From assembly GCF_014905395.1 (NCBI RefSeq), contig NZ_BNDT01000007.1:1-64000 (forward strand): 64,000 nt of DNA. The letters are read 5' to 3'. The notes beneath the pieces are model-generated. The model searched no databases, was not told the DNA's origin, and saw only the letters and a list, made by a program, of their open reading frames with translations. The translations under genes were made by a program, and so were the position numbers. Positions 34,520-43,868 of this stretch are shown here, piece by piece. This DNA comes from Lactococcus taiwanensis (GTDB lineage: Bacteria > Bacillota > Bacilli > Lactobacillales > Streptococcaceae). Numbering within the stretch: position 1 is the stretch's first letter; the number at the start of each line of letters is the position of its first letter.

Positions 34520-36973
34520 TCAAATGATTTGAGTGATTTTAATTTTTTTGTTAGAGGTGCCAATGGAGAGTTGGTCACCCGCTTTAATTTCATTGGAAAG
34601 GAGTTGTTCACTTAACAGGTCTTCTACTTCCCTTTGAAGCGCTTTTCTTAGAGGACGTGCCCCATATTCTGGATCAAATCCTACTTCGGCAAGGAGTTTA
34701 ACAGCCGCAGGTGTGAGTTTAATGTGAATATTTTGTTCTGCAAGTCGATTAATAAGAGACTTACTCATAATCTTCACAATTTGCTCGATTTCTTCAGCAG
34801 TAAGCGGATGGAAGACAATAGTTTCATCAATTCGGTTTAAAAACTCGGGACGGTAATGCCTTTTTAGCTCCTCCAAAATCCGTGCCTTCATTGCTGCATA
34901 ATCACCACTTATGTTTTTTGCACCAAAACCGACTGTTTTATCGTCACGAAGCGCCGTTGCTCCTAAATTTGAAGTCATGATAATGATGGTATTTCTGAAG
35001 TCCACTTTGCGGCCTTTTGTATCGGTCACAAAGCCATCATCTAGGATTTGCAACATAATATTAAAGACGTCTGGATGGGCTTTTTCAACTTCATCAAGAA
35101 GCACAACAGAATAAGGCTTATTACGCACACGCTCAGTTAGCTGGCCTCCTTCATCGTAACCCACATACCCTGGAGGAGCTCCAATAAGTCGTGATGTCGA
35201 GTGTTTTTCCATGAACTCACTCATATCGACCCGGATCATATTGTCCTCACTTCCAAAAACACTATCAGCTAGTGCTTTGGCAAGTTCTGTCTTACCTACC
35301 CCAGTAGGACCTAAAAACATGAATGAACCCATTGGACGGCGGCTATCAGCCACGCCTGAACGCGCTCGTCTAATAGCACGAGCAACCGCTGATATCGCTT
35401 CATCTTGTCCCACTACACGCTTATGCAATTCTTTTTCAAGATTAATAAGGCGTTCGCTCTCAGTTTTAGTCATTTGGCTGATTGGTACCCCTGTAAGAGT
35501 AGAGGCGACGTTAATGACCGCTTGGTCAGTAACTTTTTGTGGCTTTTCTGAGCGCACTGAGAAACGATTGAGAGTCTTTGTTGCTTTCTGAACAAGCGCT
35601 TCTTTTTCTCGAGAAGCCGTAATATCTAAATGAACAACTGCCTCTGACAAGTCTTTTTGAGCTTCTTGTACTGCTTTTTCTAACTCTAAACGTTTAGCTT
35701 GTTGATTTTTGATTGATATTTTTACCGAAGCTGCTGCTTCATCTAAAAGGTCAATGGCTTTATCTGGCAACTTACGGCTGGTCATATAACGCACACTGAG
35801 CATGACGGCGCTTCTGATGGCTTCATCAGTAAATTGAACGTGATGATAAGTTTCAAATTTTTCCCGTAAGCCTTCTAAGATAGCGATTGCCTCATCTGGC
35901 GTAGGCTCCTCAACATTCACTCGAGCTAGACGGCGTTCTAATGCTTCATCTTTTTCAATGTATTTTTGATATTCGTTATAAGTTGTCGCACCAATCATTT
36001 GGAAGTTACCACGAGCCAAGGCGGGCTTGAGAATATTCGCTGCATCGTTGACCGAATCCATTCCTCCGCCTGCTCCAATAATGGTATGTAGCTCATCAAT
36101 AAAAATAATTACCTCTGGATCATTGCTGACCTCTTCGACAATCGCTGTCAACCGGTCTTCAAACTCTCCACGGAATTTTGTCCCTGCAACAACTGTTGCC
36201 ATATTAAGTGCCATGATACGACTATTCATCAAACCGACTGGCACTTCACCGTTTACAATTCTTTGGGCTAACCCTTCAATGATCGCTGACTTCCCTACCC
36301 CAGGTTCTCCAACTAAGACAGGGTTATTTTTCGTACGACGACTTAAAATGTGAACTAAACGTTCAATTTCAGCCTCTCGACCAATCATCGGATCCAACTT
36401 TCCTGCTCGGGCTTCTTCTGTCAAATCAGATGAAACGGAGTCTAAAGTAGGAGTATTCGTTGTTGCTGAAACACGTTTAGCTAAATTTCGCTTAGACATT
36501 GGAGTTACAGCCTTTTTAACTTCTGGCGTTTTAAGTCCTGTGCGTTTTTCAAGTTCTTTTCGCACAGAGACGATGTTAATCTTTTGTAATTTCAATAGTT
36601 GAAGTGCGAAGCCATCCTCGACTTGTAAAAGAGCGTAAAGGACATGCTCCGTTCCAACAAGCTGCGAGCCATTATGCTTAGCTAAGAGCTGAGCAAGAGT
36701 CATTACCTCTTCAGCACGGGGCGAGAAAACAAGTTCGTCGCGCTCACTGGACACATGGCTCGATAAGTCTTCCAAGTCAATTAATAAATCAGAGGTATCC
36801 ACTTTCATTGCCCCTAAGACACTGTAAGCAATTGATCCTGGAATGGAGGCCATTGCAGCTAAAAGATGCGCACTTTCAATCGCGCCATACTCATATTGAT
36901 AGGCATATTCTGCTGCCTTTTCTAATATTCTTTCAATCGTTGGGGTATACTCGATATTTTCAAATTTCATCAT
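34520..36973 (-). CDS. clpC: ATP-dependent Clp protease ATPase subunit ClpC
   Basis: An 817-residue Hsp100 chaperone: N-domain repeats (about 1-145), AAA+ D1 with GEPGVGKSAIIEGLAQ, a middle coiled coil of ClpC length (about 400-470), and AAA+ D2 with LGPTGVGKTELAKAL. It unfolds substrates for ClpP. The start overlaps the end of ctsR by 14 bases; GTG (36976), ATG (36973) and ATG (36970) are successive in-frame options, and 36973 is chosen as the first ATG. Second gene of the ctsR-clpC operon. Confidence 0.97.
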   Translation of the reverse strand: MMKFENIEYTPTIERILEKAAEYAYQYEYGAIESAHLLAAMASIPGSIAYSVLGAMKVDTSDLLIDLEDLSSHVSSERDELVFSPRAEEVMTLAQLLAKHNGSQLVGTEHVLYALLQVEDGFALQLLKLQKINIVSVRKELEKRTGLKTPEVKKAVTPMSKRNLAKRVSATTNTPTLDSVSSDLTEEARAGKLDPMIGREAEIERLVHILSRRTKNNPVLVGEPGVGKSAIIEGLAQRIVNGEVPVGLMNSRIMALNMATVVAGTKFRGEFEDRLTAIVEEVSNDPEVIIFIDELHTIIGAGGGMDSVNDAANILKPALARGNFQMIGATTYNEYQKYIEKDEALERRLARVNVEEPTPDEAIAILEGLREKFETYHHVQFTDEAIRSAVMLSVRYMTSRKLPDKAIDLLDEAAASVKISIKNQQAKRLELEKAVQEAQKDLSEAVVHLDITASREKEALVQKATKTLNRFSVRSEKPQKVTDQAVINVASTLTGVPISQMTKTESERLINLEKELHKRVVGQDEAISAVARAIRRARSGVADSRRPMGSFMFLGPTGVGKTELAKALADSVFGSEDNMIRVDMSEFMEKHSTSRLIGAPPGYVGYDEGGQLTERVRNKPYSVVLLDEVEKAHPDVFNIMLQILDDGFVTDTKGRKVDFRNTIIIMTSNLGATALRDDKTVGFGAKNISGDYAAMKARILEELKRHYRPEFLNRIDETIVFHPLTAEEIEQIVKIMSKSLINRLAEQNIHIKLTPAAVKLLAEVGFDPEYGARPLRKALQREVEDLLSEQLLSNEIKAGDQLSIGTSNKKIKITQII

Positions 36974-37415
36974 CACGATCCAATCTATTTATTATGCTTT
37001 TCATCATTGTCCCGCGTGTAAAAGGACTGATGGCTCCGTCAGTAAGGATAAGAAGGAGCAGATTACCTTCACGCTCTGTTAGGACCTTTTCATCAAAAAG
37101 AAGTTGGATAATATCATGCGCCGCCTTGCTTGATAGATTGGCCGGAACCTTTTGATACAATGCCGTCAAAAATTCATGACGTGCGGAATACTGATATTTA
37201 ACGATTTTAATGTAGCCGCCACCACCGCGTTTTGATTCCACATCATACCCTTTTGAGGCTGTAAAACGTGTTTTAATCACATAATTAATCTGACTAGGCA
37301 CCACATCAAATTGATTGGCCAAGTCCACGCGTTTAATCTCTATCTCCTGAGCTTCTTCAAGCAAGTGTCTCAAATAAGCTTCAATAATATCTGATGTATT
37401 TTTTTGAGTAGACAT
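36960..37415 (-). CDS. ctsR: CtsR, class III stress-gene repressor
   Basis: A 151-residue repressor of clp genes: N-terminal winged helix (IIEAYLRHLLEEAQEIEIKR, DLANQFDVVPSQINYVIKTRF), the glycine-rich wing ESKRGGGGYIKI, and a C-terminal domain that senses heat and binds adaptor/ClpC. It binds heptad repeats, of which two are in this window (clpP promoter, and its own promoter). Near residues 123-131 the segment LTDGAISPF is encoded by a copy of the palindromic repeat. It overlaps clpC by 14 bases. Confidence 0.97.
   Translation of the reverse strand: MSTQKNTSDIIEAYLRHLLEEAQEIEIKRVDLANQFDVVPSQINYVIKTRFTASKGYDVESKRGGGGYIKIVKYQYSARHEFLTALYQKVPANLSSKAAHDIIQLLFDEKVLTEREGNLLLLILTDGAISPFTRGTMMKSIINRLDRDDEI
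37026..37043. repeat. Palindrome-family element inside ctsR
   Basis: ACTGATGG, CT, CCGTCAGT: eight pairs (one G-U), in frame with ctsR. Confidence 0.5.
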
Positions 37416-37455
37416 TTCCTTTTCCTTTCCTTTGATCCATTTTCCTAAAATAATC

Positions 37456-37502
37456 TTTGACTATTACTGACTATTATACCTAAAAATAATAATTTTTACC
37501 AA
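37456..37502 (-). promoter_or_regulatory. ctsR-clpC promoter with CtsR box
   Basis: TTGGTA (37497-37502), 18-base spacer, TATAAT (37473-37478). Directly downstream AGTCAGT, AAT, AGTCAAA (37456-37472) matches the CtsR heptad pair with two changes in the first half, at the expected transcription start: autoregulation. Confidence 0.8.
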
Positions 37503-37578
37503 GAATAGCCATTAAAAGTGCGGATAGGGCTGTCAGTAACAGAGCAGTATTTTCCCTGCGAAATCTGTAAGAAAAGGC

Positions 37579-37598
37579 TACTGATGAAGCTGTCAGTA
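37579..37598. repeat. Palindrome-family element after greA
   Basis: TACTGA, eight bases, TCAGTA; a half copy CTGTCAGTAA occurs at about 37530-37539. Confidence 0.55.
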
Positions 37599-37627
37599 AA
37601 AAAAAAGCCACCAAAAGGGGCTTTTTT
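37599..37627 (-). terminator. greA terminator
   Basis: AAAAAAGCC (37601-37609) pairs with GGCTTTTTT (37619-37627); T run on the minus strand, eight bases past the stop. Confidence 0.85.
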
Positions 37628-37634
37628 AATTTAA

Positions 37635-38105
37635 TTAGTCAACATTCACAATTTTAACAGTCATTTCACCAACAGGCAAGGGTACGTTGACTGTATCTCC
37701 TACTTTTTTACCAATCAGCACCCGTGCAATCGGTGATTCATTTGAAATTTTCCCAGAGAAAGGATCCGCTTCGGCCGTACCGACGATTTGATAAGACTCT
37801 TCTTCTGTATCCCCTACTTCTACAAAAGTAACTTTTTTACCAAGTGCCACTTCATCCTTAGCAATTTTAGCGTTATCTACAATTTCAGCATAGCGAATCA
37901 TTGTTTCTACAGTTGAAATACGCCCTTCAATGAAAGCTTGTTCGTCTTTAGCTGCTTCATACTCAGAGTTTTCAGAAAGGTCGCCATAGCTGCGTGCCAC
38001 TTTAATCCGATCAATTACTTCTGGACGTTTAACGAGTTTAAGATTCTCAAGTTCATCTTTTAATTTATCAAGACCCTCTTGGGTCATTGGGTATGTTTTT
38101 TCCAT
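37635..38105 (-). CDS. greA: Transcription elongation factor GreA
   Basis: A 156-residue GreA that rescues backtracked RNA polymerase by stimulating transcript cleavage. The N-terminal coiled coil carries [22 protein letters not shown] with the two acidic tip residues; the C-terminal FKBP-like domain ends [21 protein letters not shown]. Usual length. It lies 169 bases after mltG, the same order as in streptococci, and may be partly co-transcribed. Confidence 0.97.
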   Translation of the reverse strand: MEKTYPMTQEGLDKLKDELENLKLVKRPEVIDRIKVARSYGDLSENSEYEAAKDEQAFIEGRISTVETMIRYAEIVDNAKIAKDEVALGKKVTFVEVGDTEEESYQIVGTAEADPFSGKISNESPIARVLIGKKVGDTVNVPLPVGEMTVKIVNVD

Positions 38106-38198
38106 TTTTTCTTCCTTTTTCTATAAACTTTTTGACCAGCTCAACTGAAAGCAACTTCTTTTGTTCCCTACGGTCGAACTTTTAGGAATTGTCATCTT

Positions 38199-38243
38199 CA
38201 CAAAACAAGAGGACGCTGATTATGCATCAACGTTCCTCCTTGT
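38199..38243 (-). terminator. Long imperfect hairpin between mltG and greA
   Basis: On the minus strand ACAAGGAGGAACGTTGAT pairs with ATCAGCGTCCTCTTGT (one bulge, one G-U) followed by TTTTG. It could terminate mltG transcripts or attenuate read-through into greA. Confidence 0.55.
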
Positions 38244-38274
38244 CTTATCCTACAAACAAGTTTGAAGTGATTTC

Positions 38275-39924
38275 CTAGTTTTTAATTTTATCATTAACAT
38301 AAGTTTGAACATTTTTATTTTGTTCTTCCAATGTTTTAGCAAAGTAAACCTTACCTGTCGTTACATCAGCAACGAAATAAAGATAATCATTTTGTGCTGG
38401 ATTTAGCACTGCCTTGATTGAAGATAGACTTGGACTATCTACCGGACCAGGACCAAAGCCAGTATTGGTGTACAAATTATATGGTGAATCAATCGTAGTG
38501 TCAATATTCGCATCTTGCTCAAGTGAAGTCTTTTCACCCAGTTTATCCTCAGCATAAAGAACAGAGAGGTTTGAACCTAGTACCATTCCTTGATTCATGC
38601 GATTGAAGAAGGTAGCTGCTACTTGACGCCGATCATCATCATTATTCGCTTCTTTTTCAACTAATGCAGCCAAACTCAAGACTTCATTAACACTCAATCC
38701 TTGCGAAGTGATGGTATCATAATAAGGAGTCAGTTGGGCGTTCATCGCTGCTATCATACTTTCAATCATCGATTCAACTGTCGAAGATTTTGTATAGTCA
38801 TAAGTTGCAGGATAAAGATAACCTTCAAGCTGATATTTCACACCTGAATCCTTTGCGGGAAGACTAGCAAACAGTTTCGGATAGGCTTTAACCATTTTGT
38901 TGATAAAAGTTTCATCCTGTACGGTTTTCATAAAAGCCGCAGTTGTGAAAGGCGTCTTTGCATTTTTCTCTTGTGAATTTACAGCAATCGCTTTGGAAAT
39001 TTGCGTTAAGGTATAACCTTCTGGAATGAGCACCTTGCCAAGTGTCGGCGCAACAGGTTTCTCCGTCCCTCCTTCTTCTAATTTAGAAGCAATCGTGGAT
39101 AAATCCATATCAGGAGAAAGGTTATAATAGCCACTCTTAAATTCCGTATAATTCTTAAACTTTGTGTAGTATTGGAAAATCATCCCATTTTTGATAATGG
39201 ACTGATTTTGTAAAATTTCACCGATTTGTTTACTGCTAGAGCCAGAAGGGATATTGACTGACTTCATCGTATGGTTTTTGGTGTCTAAGGGTTGCACACC
39301 AGATTTTACAAAATTATAACCATACCATCCTGTTCCCCCTATAACCAAGATCAATAAAAGAACAATCACAGCAATAATTTTTCCTGCTGTAACACGCTTT
39401 TGTTTCTTTTTCTTTGGCTTTTTCGACGGTTTTATTTTTTTGGAACCTCGATTTTTCGCACTTGAGGTCGCTTTTTTTCGCTGAGGTGTACGCTCTCTTG
39501 TTTCCGCAGTAGTAAACGTTTCTTTTTCGAGCGGTTCACTTGGCCGGCGATGCTCACTTCTTGAGAAAGTCGTCGCTGAAGCTTCGTTTTCTTTTTCTTC
39601 CAGAGCTAAAGCTTCTAGTTTTTGCCGTAAAGAACCTGTTTCTTGCGAGACTTTTGACGCCTTAACTTCCTCCTCTAGCGGTTCATCTTCTTCTTCAGGA
39701 AAATCAAAAACAGGAAGCTCAAAGGGTTCAAGCTCCACTTTCCTTCGGGTCGCACGAGGGCGCGTCTCTGTAGGCTTATCTTCTGATTTTGGGCGTTCAA
39801 ATTGACTGACGCGTGGTGCCTCTGTCTCTTCTTTCGCCTGTTGTACAGCATTTTCTTCCAGCTGACGTAAAATCTTTTCTTTAAAACTTTCGCGGGAAAA
39901 TTCAGCTGTGTCTTTATCCACCAA
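38275..39924 (-). CDS. mltG: Endolytic murein transglycosylase MltG
   Basis: A 549-residue MltG (YceG-like). A long acidic cytoplasmic N-terminus (about 1-185) with Lys/Arg-rich end precedes a single membrane helix (IIAVIVLLLILVIGGTG), then a LysM-like domain and the catalytic domain with VLSLAALVEKEANND, whose Glu cleaves nascent glycan strands. SVLYAEDKLGEKTSLEQD and STYNL-type ends are typical. AAGGAG is seven bases before TTG (39924) and ten before GTG (39921); the frame extends upstream but without a ribosome site. It sets glycan strand length in peripheral wall synthesis. Confidence 0.94.
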   Translation of the reverse strand: MVDKDTAEFSRESFKEKILRQLEENAVQQAKEETEAPRVSQFERPKSEDKPTETRPRATRRKVELEPFELPVFDFPEEEDEPLEEEVKASKVSQETGSLRQKLEALALEEKENEASATTFSRSEHRRPSEPLEKETFTTAETRERTPQRKKATSSAKNRGSKKIKPSKKPKKKKQKRVTAGKIIAVIVLLLILVIGGTGWYGYNFVKSGVQPLDTKNHTMKSVNIPSGSSSKQIGEILQNQSIIKNGMIFQYYTKFKNYTEFKSGYYNLSPDMDLSTIASKLEEGGTEKPVAPTLGKVLIPEGYTLTQISKAIAVNSQEKNAKTPFTTAAFMKTVQDETFINKMVKAYPKLFASLPAKDSGVKYQLEGYLYPATYDYTKSSTVESMIESMIAAMNAQLTPYYDTITSQGLSVNEVLSLAALVEKEANNDDDRRQVAATFFNRMNQGMVLGSNLSVLYAEDKLGEKTSLEQDANIDTTIDSPYNLYTNTGFGPGPVDSPSLSSIKAVLNPAQNDYLYFVADVTTGKVYFAKTLEEQNKNVQTYVNDKIKN

Positions 39925-40031
39925 ATCTGTTCTCCTTATGATGTTTGAACTGACGTTCAAGGATTAGCATTTCACTTTTATTTATTGTAACCGTTCTTAT
40001 GAAATTTTACAAATAATAAGCAAATATTCAT

Positions 40032-40058
40032 AAAAGTGAGGCCCCTCACCTCACTTTT
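40032..40058 (-). terminator. rpoE terminator
   Basis: Ten-base arms AAAAGTGAGG (40032-40041) and CCTCACTTTT (40049-40058), seven bases past the stop. Confidence 0.85.
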
Positions 40059-40064
40059 ATACTT

Positions 40065-40628
40065 TTAGTCTTCGTCTGAGTCGTCAGAATCTTCGTCATC
40101 ATCGTCTTCAACGTCGATTTCAACATCTTCATCTACATTTTCAAGTTCTACTTCAGCAAGTTCAGCATCATAAGCTGCGACGTCATCTTTGTCTTCATCT
40201 TCAGCTTCAGCATCATAGGACATATCTTCTTCTGTCTCTTTGCCATTTTCTTCATCTTCTGGATCAATCTCATCTTCGATCCCAAAGACATTAACTTTGC
40301 TACGTTTTTTAGCTGGTTTTTCTTCTTCGTCTTCTTCGATTTCATCGAGGGCAATGACTTCCTCGTCGATTTCGTCGATTGCATACCATGAACGTAAGGC
40401 CCAAACATTCCCACCAAGTGGAATGAAACTTCCATCAGTATTGATTTCGGTGTAAAAACGTGAAATACTAGCTTTGATTTCGTCGTCTGATTTATTCAGG
40501 TAAGTCTGGATTGCTTTGACAATTTCAGCAAATGGCATTTCTTTACCATGTTGCTCTAGCAATGCATGAGCGACTTCAATCATTGAAAGTTCTGAGGTTT
40601 GTTGTCCTTCTAAGGCTGTAATTTTCAA
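40065..40628 (-). CDS. rpoE: RNA polymerase delta subunit
   Basis: A 187-residue delta subunit: a folded HARE-type N-terminal domain (about 1-85, MKITALEGQQTSELSMIEVA in part; GGNVWALRSWYAIDEID) and a disordered, strongly acidic tail of Asp/Glu repeats. Delta speeds recycling of RNA polymerase and lowers affinity for nucleic acid. The start codon is TTG (40626-40628), seven bases after GAGAG. Monocistronic with a terminator. Confidence 0.96.
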   Translation of the reverse strand: MKITALEGQQTSELSMIEVAHALLEQHGKEMPFAEIVKAIQTYLNKSDDEIKASISRFYTEINTDGSFIPLGGNVWALRSWYAIDEIDEEVIALDEIEEDEEEKPAKKRSKVNVFGIEDEIDPEDEENGKETEEDMSYDAEAEDEDKDDVAAYDAELAEVELENVDEDVEIDVEDDDDEDSDDSDED

Positions 40629-40656
40629 GTTCTTGCTCTCTTTTCATATAAAATGT

Positions 40657-40726
40657 AAGTTCGTTCCATCGAGTCAGAAAATTATGGCATCGCTGACACC
40701 TCTTTCTAACTCTCTTTAGCGAACTT
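40657..40726 (-). other. Possible leader structure of rpoE
   Basis: AAGTTCG (40720-40726) and CGAACTT (40657-40663) could close a 56-base loop in the rpoE leader. No T-box or riboswitch consensus recognised; the rest of this 270-base gap shows no ORF. Confidence 0.3.
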
Positions 40727-40899
40727 CGTTTGCAGAATTTTCTTTTTATAGTTTATATCAAATTTGGCTAGCTGTCAATATTTTATATCGCTTACGCCAA
40801 AAAACTTCTGTCAACTTACATGAACTTTTTTACTCCTTCTTTAAAAGCATTTCAAAAAGGAAGTTCTGACAGAAATATTCGTATTATTATAGAATAAAA

Positions 40900-41412
40900 T
40901 TAGTAATGCATGAGTACTTTATAGTCGTAATTGCCAATTTTCTCACGACCTTTAAGCTCGTCCAATTCGATGAGAAAAGCGCATCCAACAACAATCCCAC
41001 CCATCTTTTCGACAAGCTCAATAGTTGCTGCAATAGTCCCACCTGTGGCCAACAAATCATCAACAATAAGCACACGTTGACCGGGTTTAATGCTATCAGC
41101 GTGCATCGTTAGCGTATCTGTACCATATTCTTTTTCATAGGTTGCTTCGATGACTTCACGTGGAAGTTTGCCTGGTTTACGCACAGGTGCAAAGCCAACA
41201 CCTAAAGCAAACGCTACTGGACAACCAATAATAAAACCACGCGCTTCAGGTCCGACAACCATATCGATTTCTTTATCTCTGGCATATTGGACAATTTCAG
41301 TAGCTGCATAATTGTAGGCATTACCGTCAGCCATTAAAGGGCTAATATCACGAAAGACTACCCCTTCTTTTGGATAGTTTTCAATGGTTGCAATATAATC
41401 TTTTAATTCCAT
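40900..41412 (-). CDS. apt: Adenine phosphoribosyltransferase
   Basis: A 170-residue type I phosphoribosyltransferase that salvages adenine to AMP using PRPP. The PRPP-binding loop [13 protein letters not shown] and the family stretch [17 protein letters not shown] and GPEARGFI are present; length is typical. It follows recJ, the conserved streptococcal order. The ribosome site is odd: no Shine-Dalgarno adjoins the ATG, but a perfect AAAGGAG lies 31 bases upstream with a palindromic repeat between, see findings. Confidence 0.97.
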   Translation of the reverse strand: MELKDYIATIENYPKEGVVFRDISPLMADGNAYNYAATEIVQYARDKEIDMVVGPEARGFIIGCPVAFALGVGFAPVRKPGKLPREVIEATYEKEYGTDTLTMHADSIKPGQRVLIVDDLLATGGTIAATIELVEKMGGIVVGCAFLIELDELKGREKIGNYDYKVLMHY

Positions 41413-41424
41413 AGTTTTTGTATT

Positions 41425-41442
41425 ACTGACAGAGTTGTCAGT
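41425..41442. repeat. TGACAG-family palindrome between the apt ribosome site and ATG
   Basis: ACTGACAG, AG, TTGTCAGT (eight pairs, one G-U). AAAGGAG is at 41444-41450 and the ATG at 41410-41412 on the minus strand. Confidence 0.85.
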
Positions 41443-41491
41443 GCTCCTTTTGTAAATTGTAACTGTAAGACGTAATTTTTAAATTTGAAAG

Positions 41492-41513
41492 TTACTGACA
41501 AGCTTGTCAGTAA
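41492..41513. repeat. TGACA-family palindrome after recJ
   Basis: Perfect nine-base arms TTACTGACA and TGTCAGTAA around AGCT. Its T run points to the plus strand, so it is an imperfect terminator for recJ. Confidence 0.85.
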
Positions 41514-41524
41514 TTTTTTTACAG

Positions 41525-43753
41525 TCACTTTTCAATTAATTTTTGATAGATTTCTTTAACAGGTGCCAGTGCAAAAAGTTCTTGCATTTTCACAATTTCT
41601 TGTAGTTCTTGGTAAATCTTACTTTCTGAAATTTCACGTTTTTCTGCCGTCTTATTCACTGACATAAGCCCATTTTCAATGGTCACAAAGTCAAGTTCTT
41701 CAAATATTTTAATCATTTTAATTAATAAAAGATGGGGAATATTTAAATAATCGGCAAGTGACTTCAATTTGTAACGGACATCAAATTCGGGAAATTGATA
41801 GATTGCTTTATACAATTTAGCAAACTGTTCACGATTGCCGCCACCTGTTAAATAATAGGTGTCTTCAATCTGATTTTTAAAATAAATCATTTTCAAATTT
41901 TGGGCCGCCTTCGCTTGAAGGGCTTGCTTTAACAAAGAAAAACCTGCTAAATTTGTAGGTGCCTCCAAAACAACAAGCACATCTTCCATTATATCATGTT
42001 TTAGTTCATTTTGAACAAATACACCTGCTTTTTCTGGGAAATTTATTCCCTGGCTGCGTGCATCAATGAGTTCTATACCGACGGCTTTTGCATCCTGTAC
42101 CATAAGTTGAACAGTAGTATTTCCATTCCAACTATTAGTTGATAAGTTAACCGCAAGCTTTGTATCGACTTGTTCAAATTCTAAAGCTTCAGCACCATGG
42201 TTGAAATAAACAGCCTCTACCTGTTGCTTTCCTTGAGTCAAGCGAAGCTTGAGATGACTATTGTCTTTCCCCATGCTCCGGCTTTGCATGACCTTATAAT
42301 TTTCGACTAAAAAGTATGGTTTAGGGTGGTCCATCCCATAAGGAGCCAACTTTTGCAGGCTACGAATTTGTTCTACAGAGAGCGTCTCCAAATCACAGCG
42401 TCCAGAAAGTTCAAGCGAGCTTTTAAGCGACATGTCAAGATTTTCACGCTCGATATAATCTAACATAGCTTGTTTAAGGGCAGTGACATGATCTAGAGTT
42501 AGGGTCATCCCAGCTGCCTGTTTATGCCCCCCAAACGCAATAAAAAGTTCACGATGAGAATTTAAAGCATCAAAAATGTTGAAAGCCTCAATGGAACGAG
42601 CAGAGCCTTTTAAAATTTCTCCCTCTTTAGCAAGCATGACGACTGGCTTATGTGTCTGCTCCAAAAGACGGCCAGCGACAATCCCTAATACCCCTTTATG
42701 CCAATCTTCGTGGTAGAGCACTTCGACAGGATCTCCAGTTAACATCATGACGGCCTGTTGATAAATTTCTTCAACGATTTCCTTGCGCTCACTATTTTTT
42801 TGATCAATCATCTTGGCAATCTCATGCGCTTCATCTTCATCCCACCCAGTTAATAATTCAATTGCTGGGTTGGGATCATCTAGCCGTCCTAAAGCATTTA
42901 ATCGTGGGGCAATTTGAAAACCTACCGTCTCCTCAGTCACTTTATCAAAATCGACACCTGCGTATTGCATCAACTCTTGCAAACCAGCACGCTCTGTTTG
43001 TGCTAAAATTTTTAGTCCGTGTGCAACTAAAATACGGTTTTCATCCGTTAAACTTACCATATCAGCAATCGTCCCAATAGCGACAAGATCTAACATTTCA
43101 CGCGGCACATATTCTAAAAGCGCACAAGCGACTTTAAAGGCAACACCTACTCCTGCCAAAAATTTAAACGGATAAGCGCTCTCTGGATGCTCAGGATGAA
43201 CAATGGCGTAAGCCTCAGGTAACTGATCAGGCATCGCATGATGATCCGTAATAATTACATCAACACCTTGATTTTGTGCCCAAGCGATGGCTTCATTTCC
43301 CGCCACCCCATTATCCACAGTGATAATGAGATCAATGGCTTCGTTATTGATGAAATATTGATAAACTTCGAGATTTGGTCCATAACCATCAGTGAATCTG
43401 TTGGGAAGATAAACTTCAACTTCAGCTCCAAGTTCATCTAAAGCTGTTTTCATGACTGATGCAGCGGTCATCCCATCTGCATCATAGTCACCATAAACCA
43501 AGATCTTTTGATTAGTTTCAATCGCTTTTAAGATACGTGTGATTGCTTTTTCCATATCATGGAGCAAGAAAGGATCATATAAATCCTCCAGATTTGGACG
43601 TAAAAAATGCTCTATTTTCTCAGCATCCCGAATGCCTCGATCATAGAGAATTTTTCCTGTCAGTGTGTCTAATTTTTCTTTTTTAATTAATTTTAAAAAC
43701 TCATCTGGAAGCGTCCCCTCGGAGAGCATCCATTCATATTTCGTTTGAATCAT
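41525..43753 (-). CDS. recJ: Single-stranded-DNA-specific exonuclease RecJ
   Basis: A 742-residue DHH-family 5'-3' exonuclease for recombination and mismatch repair. Motifs: VYGDYDADGMTAASVM (about residue 85), TVDNG, ITDHHAMPD (DHH), and in the DHHA1 part GIVAGRLLEQ and FGGHKQAAGMTL. The C-terminal extension is that of Gram-positive RecJ. ATG at 43753 has GTGAGG four to five bases before it and is preferred over an in-frame GTG twelve bases upstream. Between SDR and apt as in streptococci. Confidence 0.96.
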   Translation of the reverse strand: MIQTKYEWMLSEGTLPDEFLKLIKKEKLDTLTGKILYDRGIRDAEKIEHFLRPNLEDLYDPFLLHDMEKAITRILKAIETNQKILVYGDYDADGMTAASVMKTALDELGAEVEVYLPNRFTDGYGPNLEVYQYFINNEAIDLIITVDNGVAGNEAIAWAQNQGVDVIITDHHAMPDQLPEAYAIVHPEHPESAYPFKFLAGVGVAFKVACALLEYVPREMLDLVAIGTIADMVSLTDENRILVAHGLKILAQTERAGLQELMQYAGVDFDKVTEETVGFQIAPRLNALGRLDDPNPAIELLTGWDEDEAHEIAKMIDQKNSERKEIVEEIYQQAVMMLTGDPVEVLYHEDWHKGVLGIVAGRLLEQTHKPVVMLAKEGEILKGSARSIEAFNIFDALNSHRELFIAFGGHKQAAGMTLTLDHVTALKQAMLDYIERENLDMSLKSSLELSGRCDLETLSVEQIRSLQKLAPYGMDHPKPYFLVENYKVMQSRSMGKDNSHLKLRLTQGKQQVEAVYFNHGAEALEFEQVDTKLAVNLSTNSWNGNTTVQLMVQDAKAVGIELIDARSQGINFPEKAGVFVQNELKHDIMEDVLVVLEAPTNLAGFSLLKQALQAKAAQNLKMIYFKNQIEDTYYLTGGGNREQFAKLYKAIYQFPEFDVRYKLKSLADYLNIPHLLLIKMIKIFEELDFVTIENGLMSVNKTAEKREISESKIYQELQEIVKMQELFALAPVKEIYQKLIEK

Positions 43754-43798
43754 TAAATTCCTCACCTAGGTTTTATGCTTATTTTATCATATTTTGTC

Positions 43799-43830
43799 CA
43801 AAAGAAAAATCCCAGAGTTGGGAAATCTCT
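43799..43830 (-). terminator. Weak terminator after the small ORF
   Basis: TCCCA-ACTC-TGGGA then TTTTTCTTTT on the minus strand. Confidence 0.45.
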
Positions 43831-43868
43831 TTTCTTATAATGCCAGACTTTCTCCGATGTATTGTTAC

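Noticed and set aside
40657-40726. T-box or ribosomal-protein leader before rpoE
   Set aside because: No T-box bulge, no specifier and no terminator; only a weak long-range pairing.
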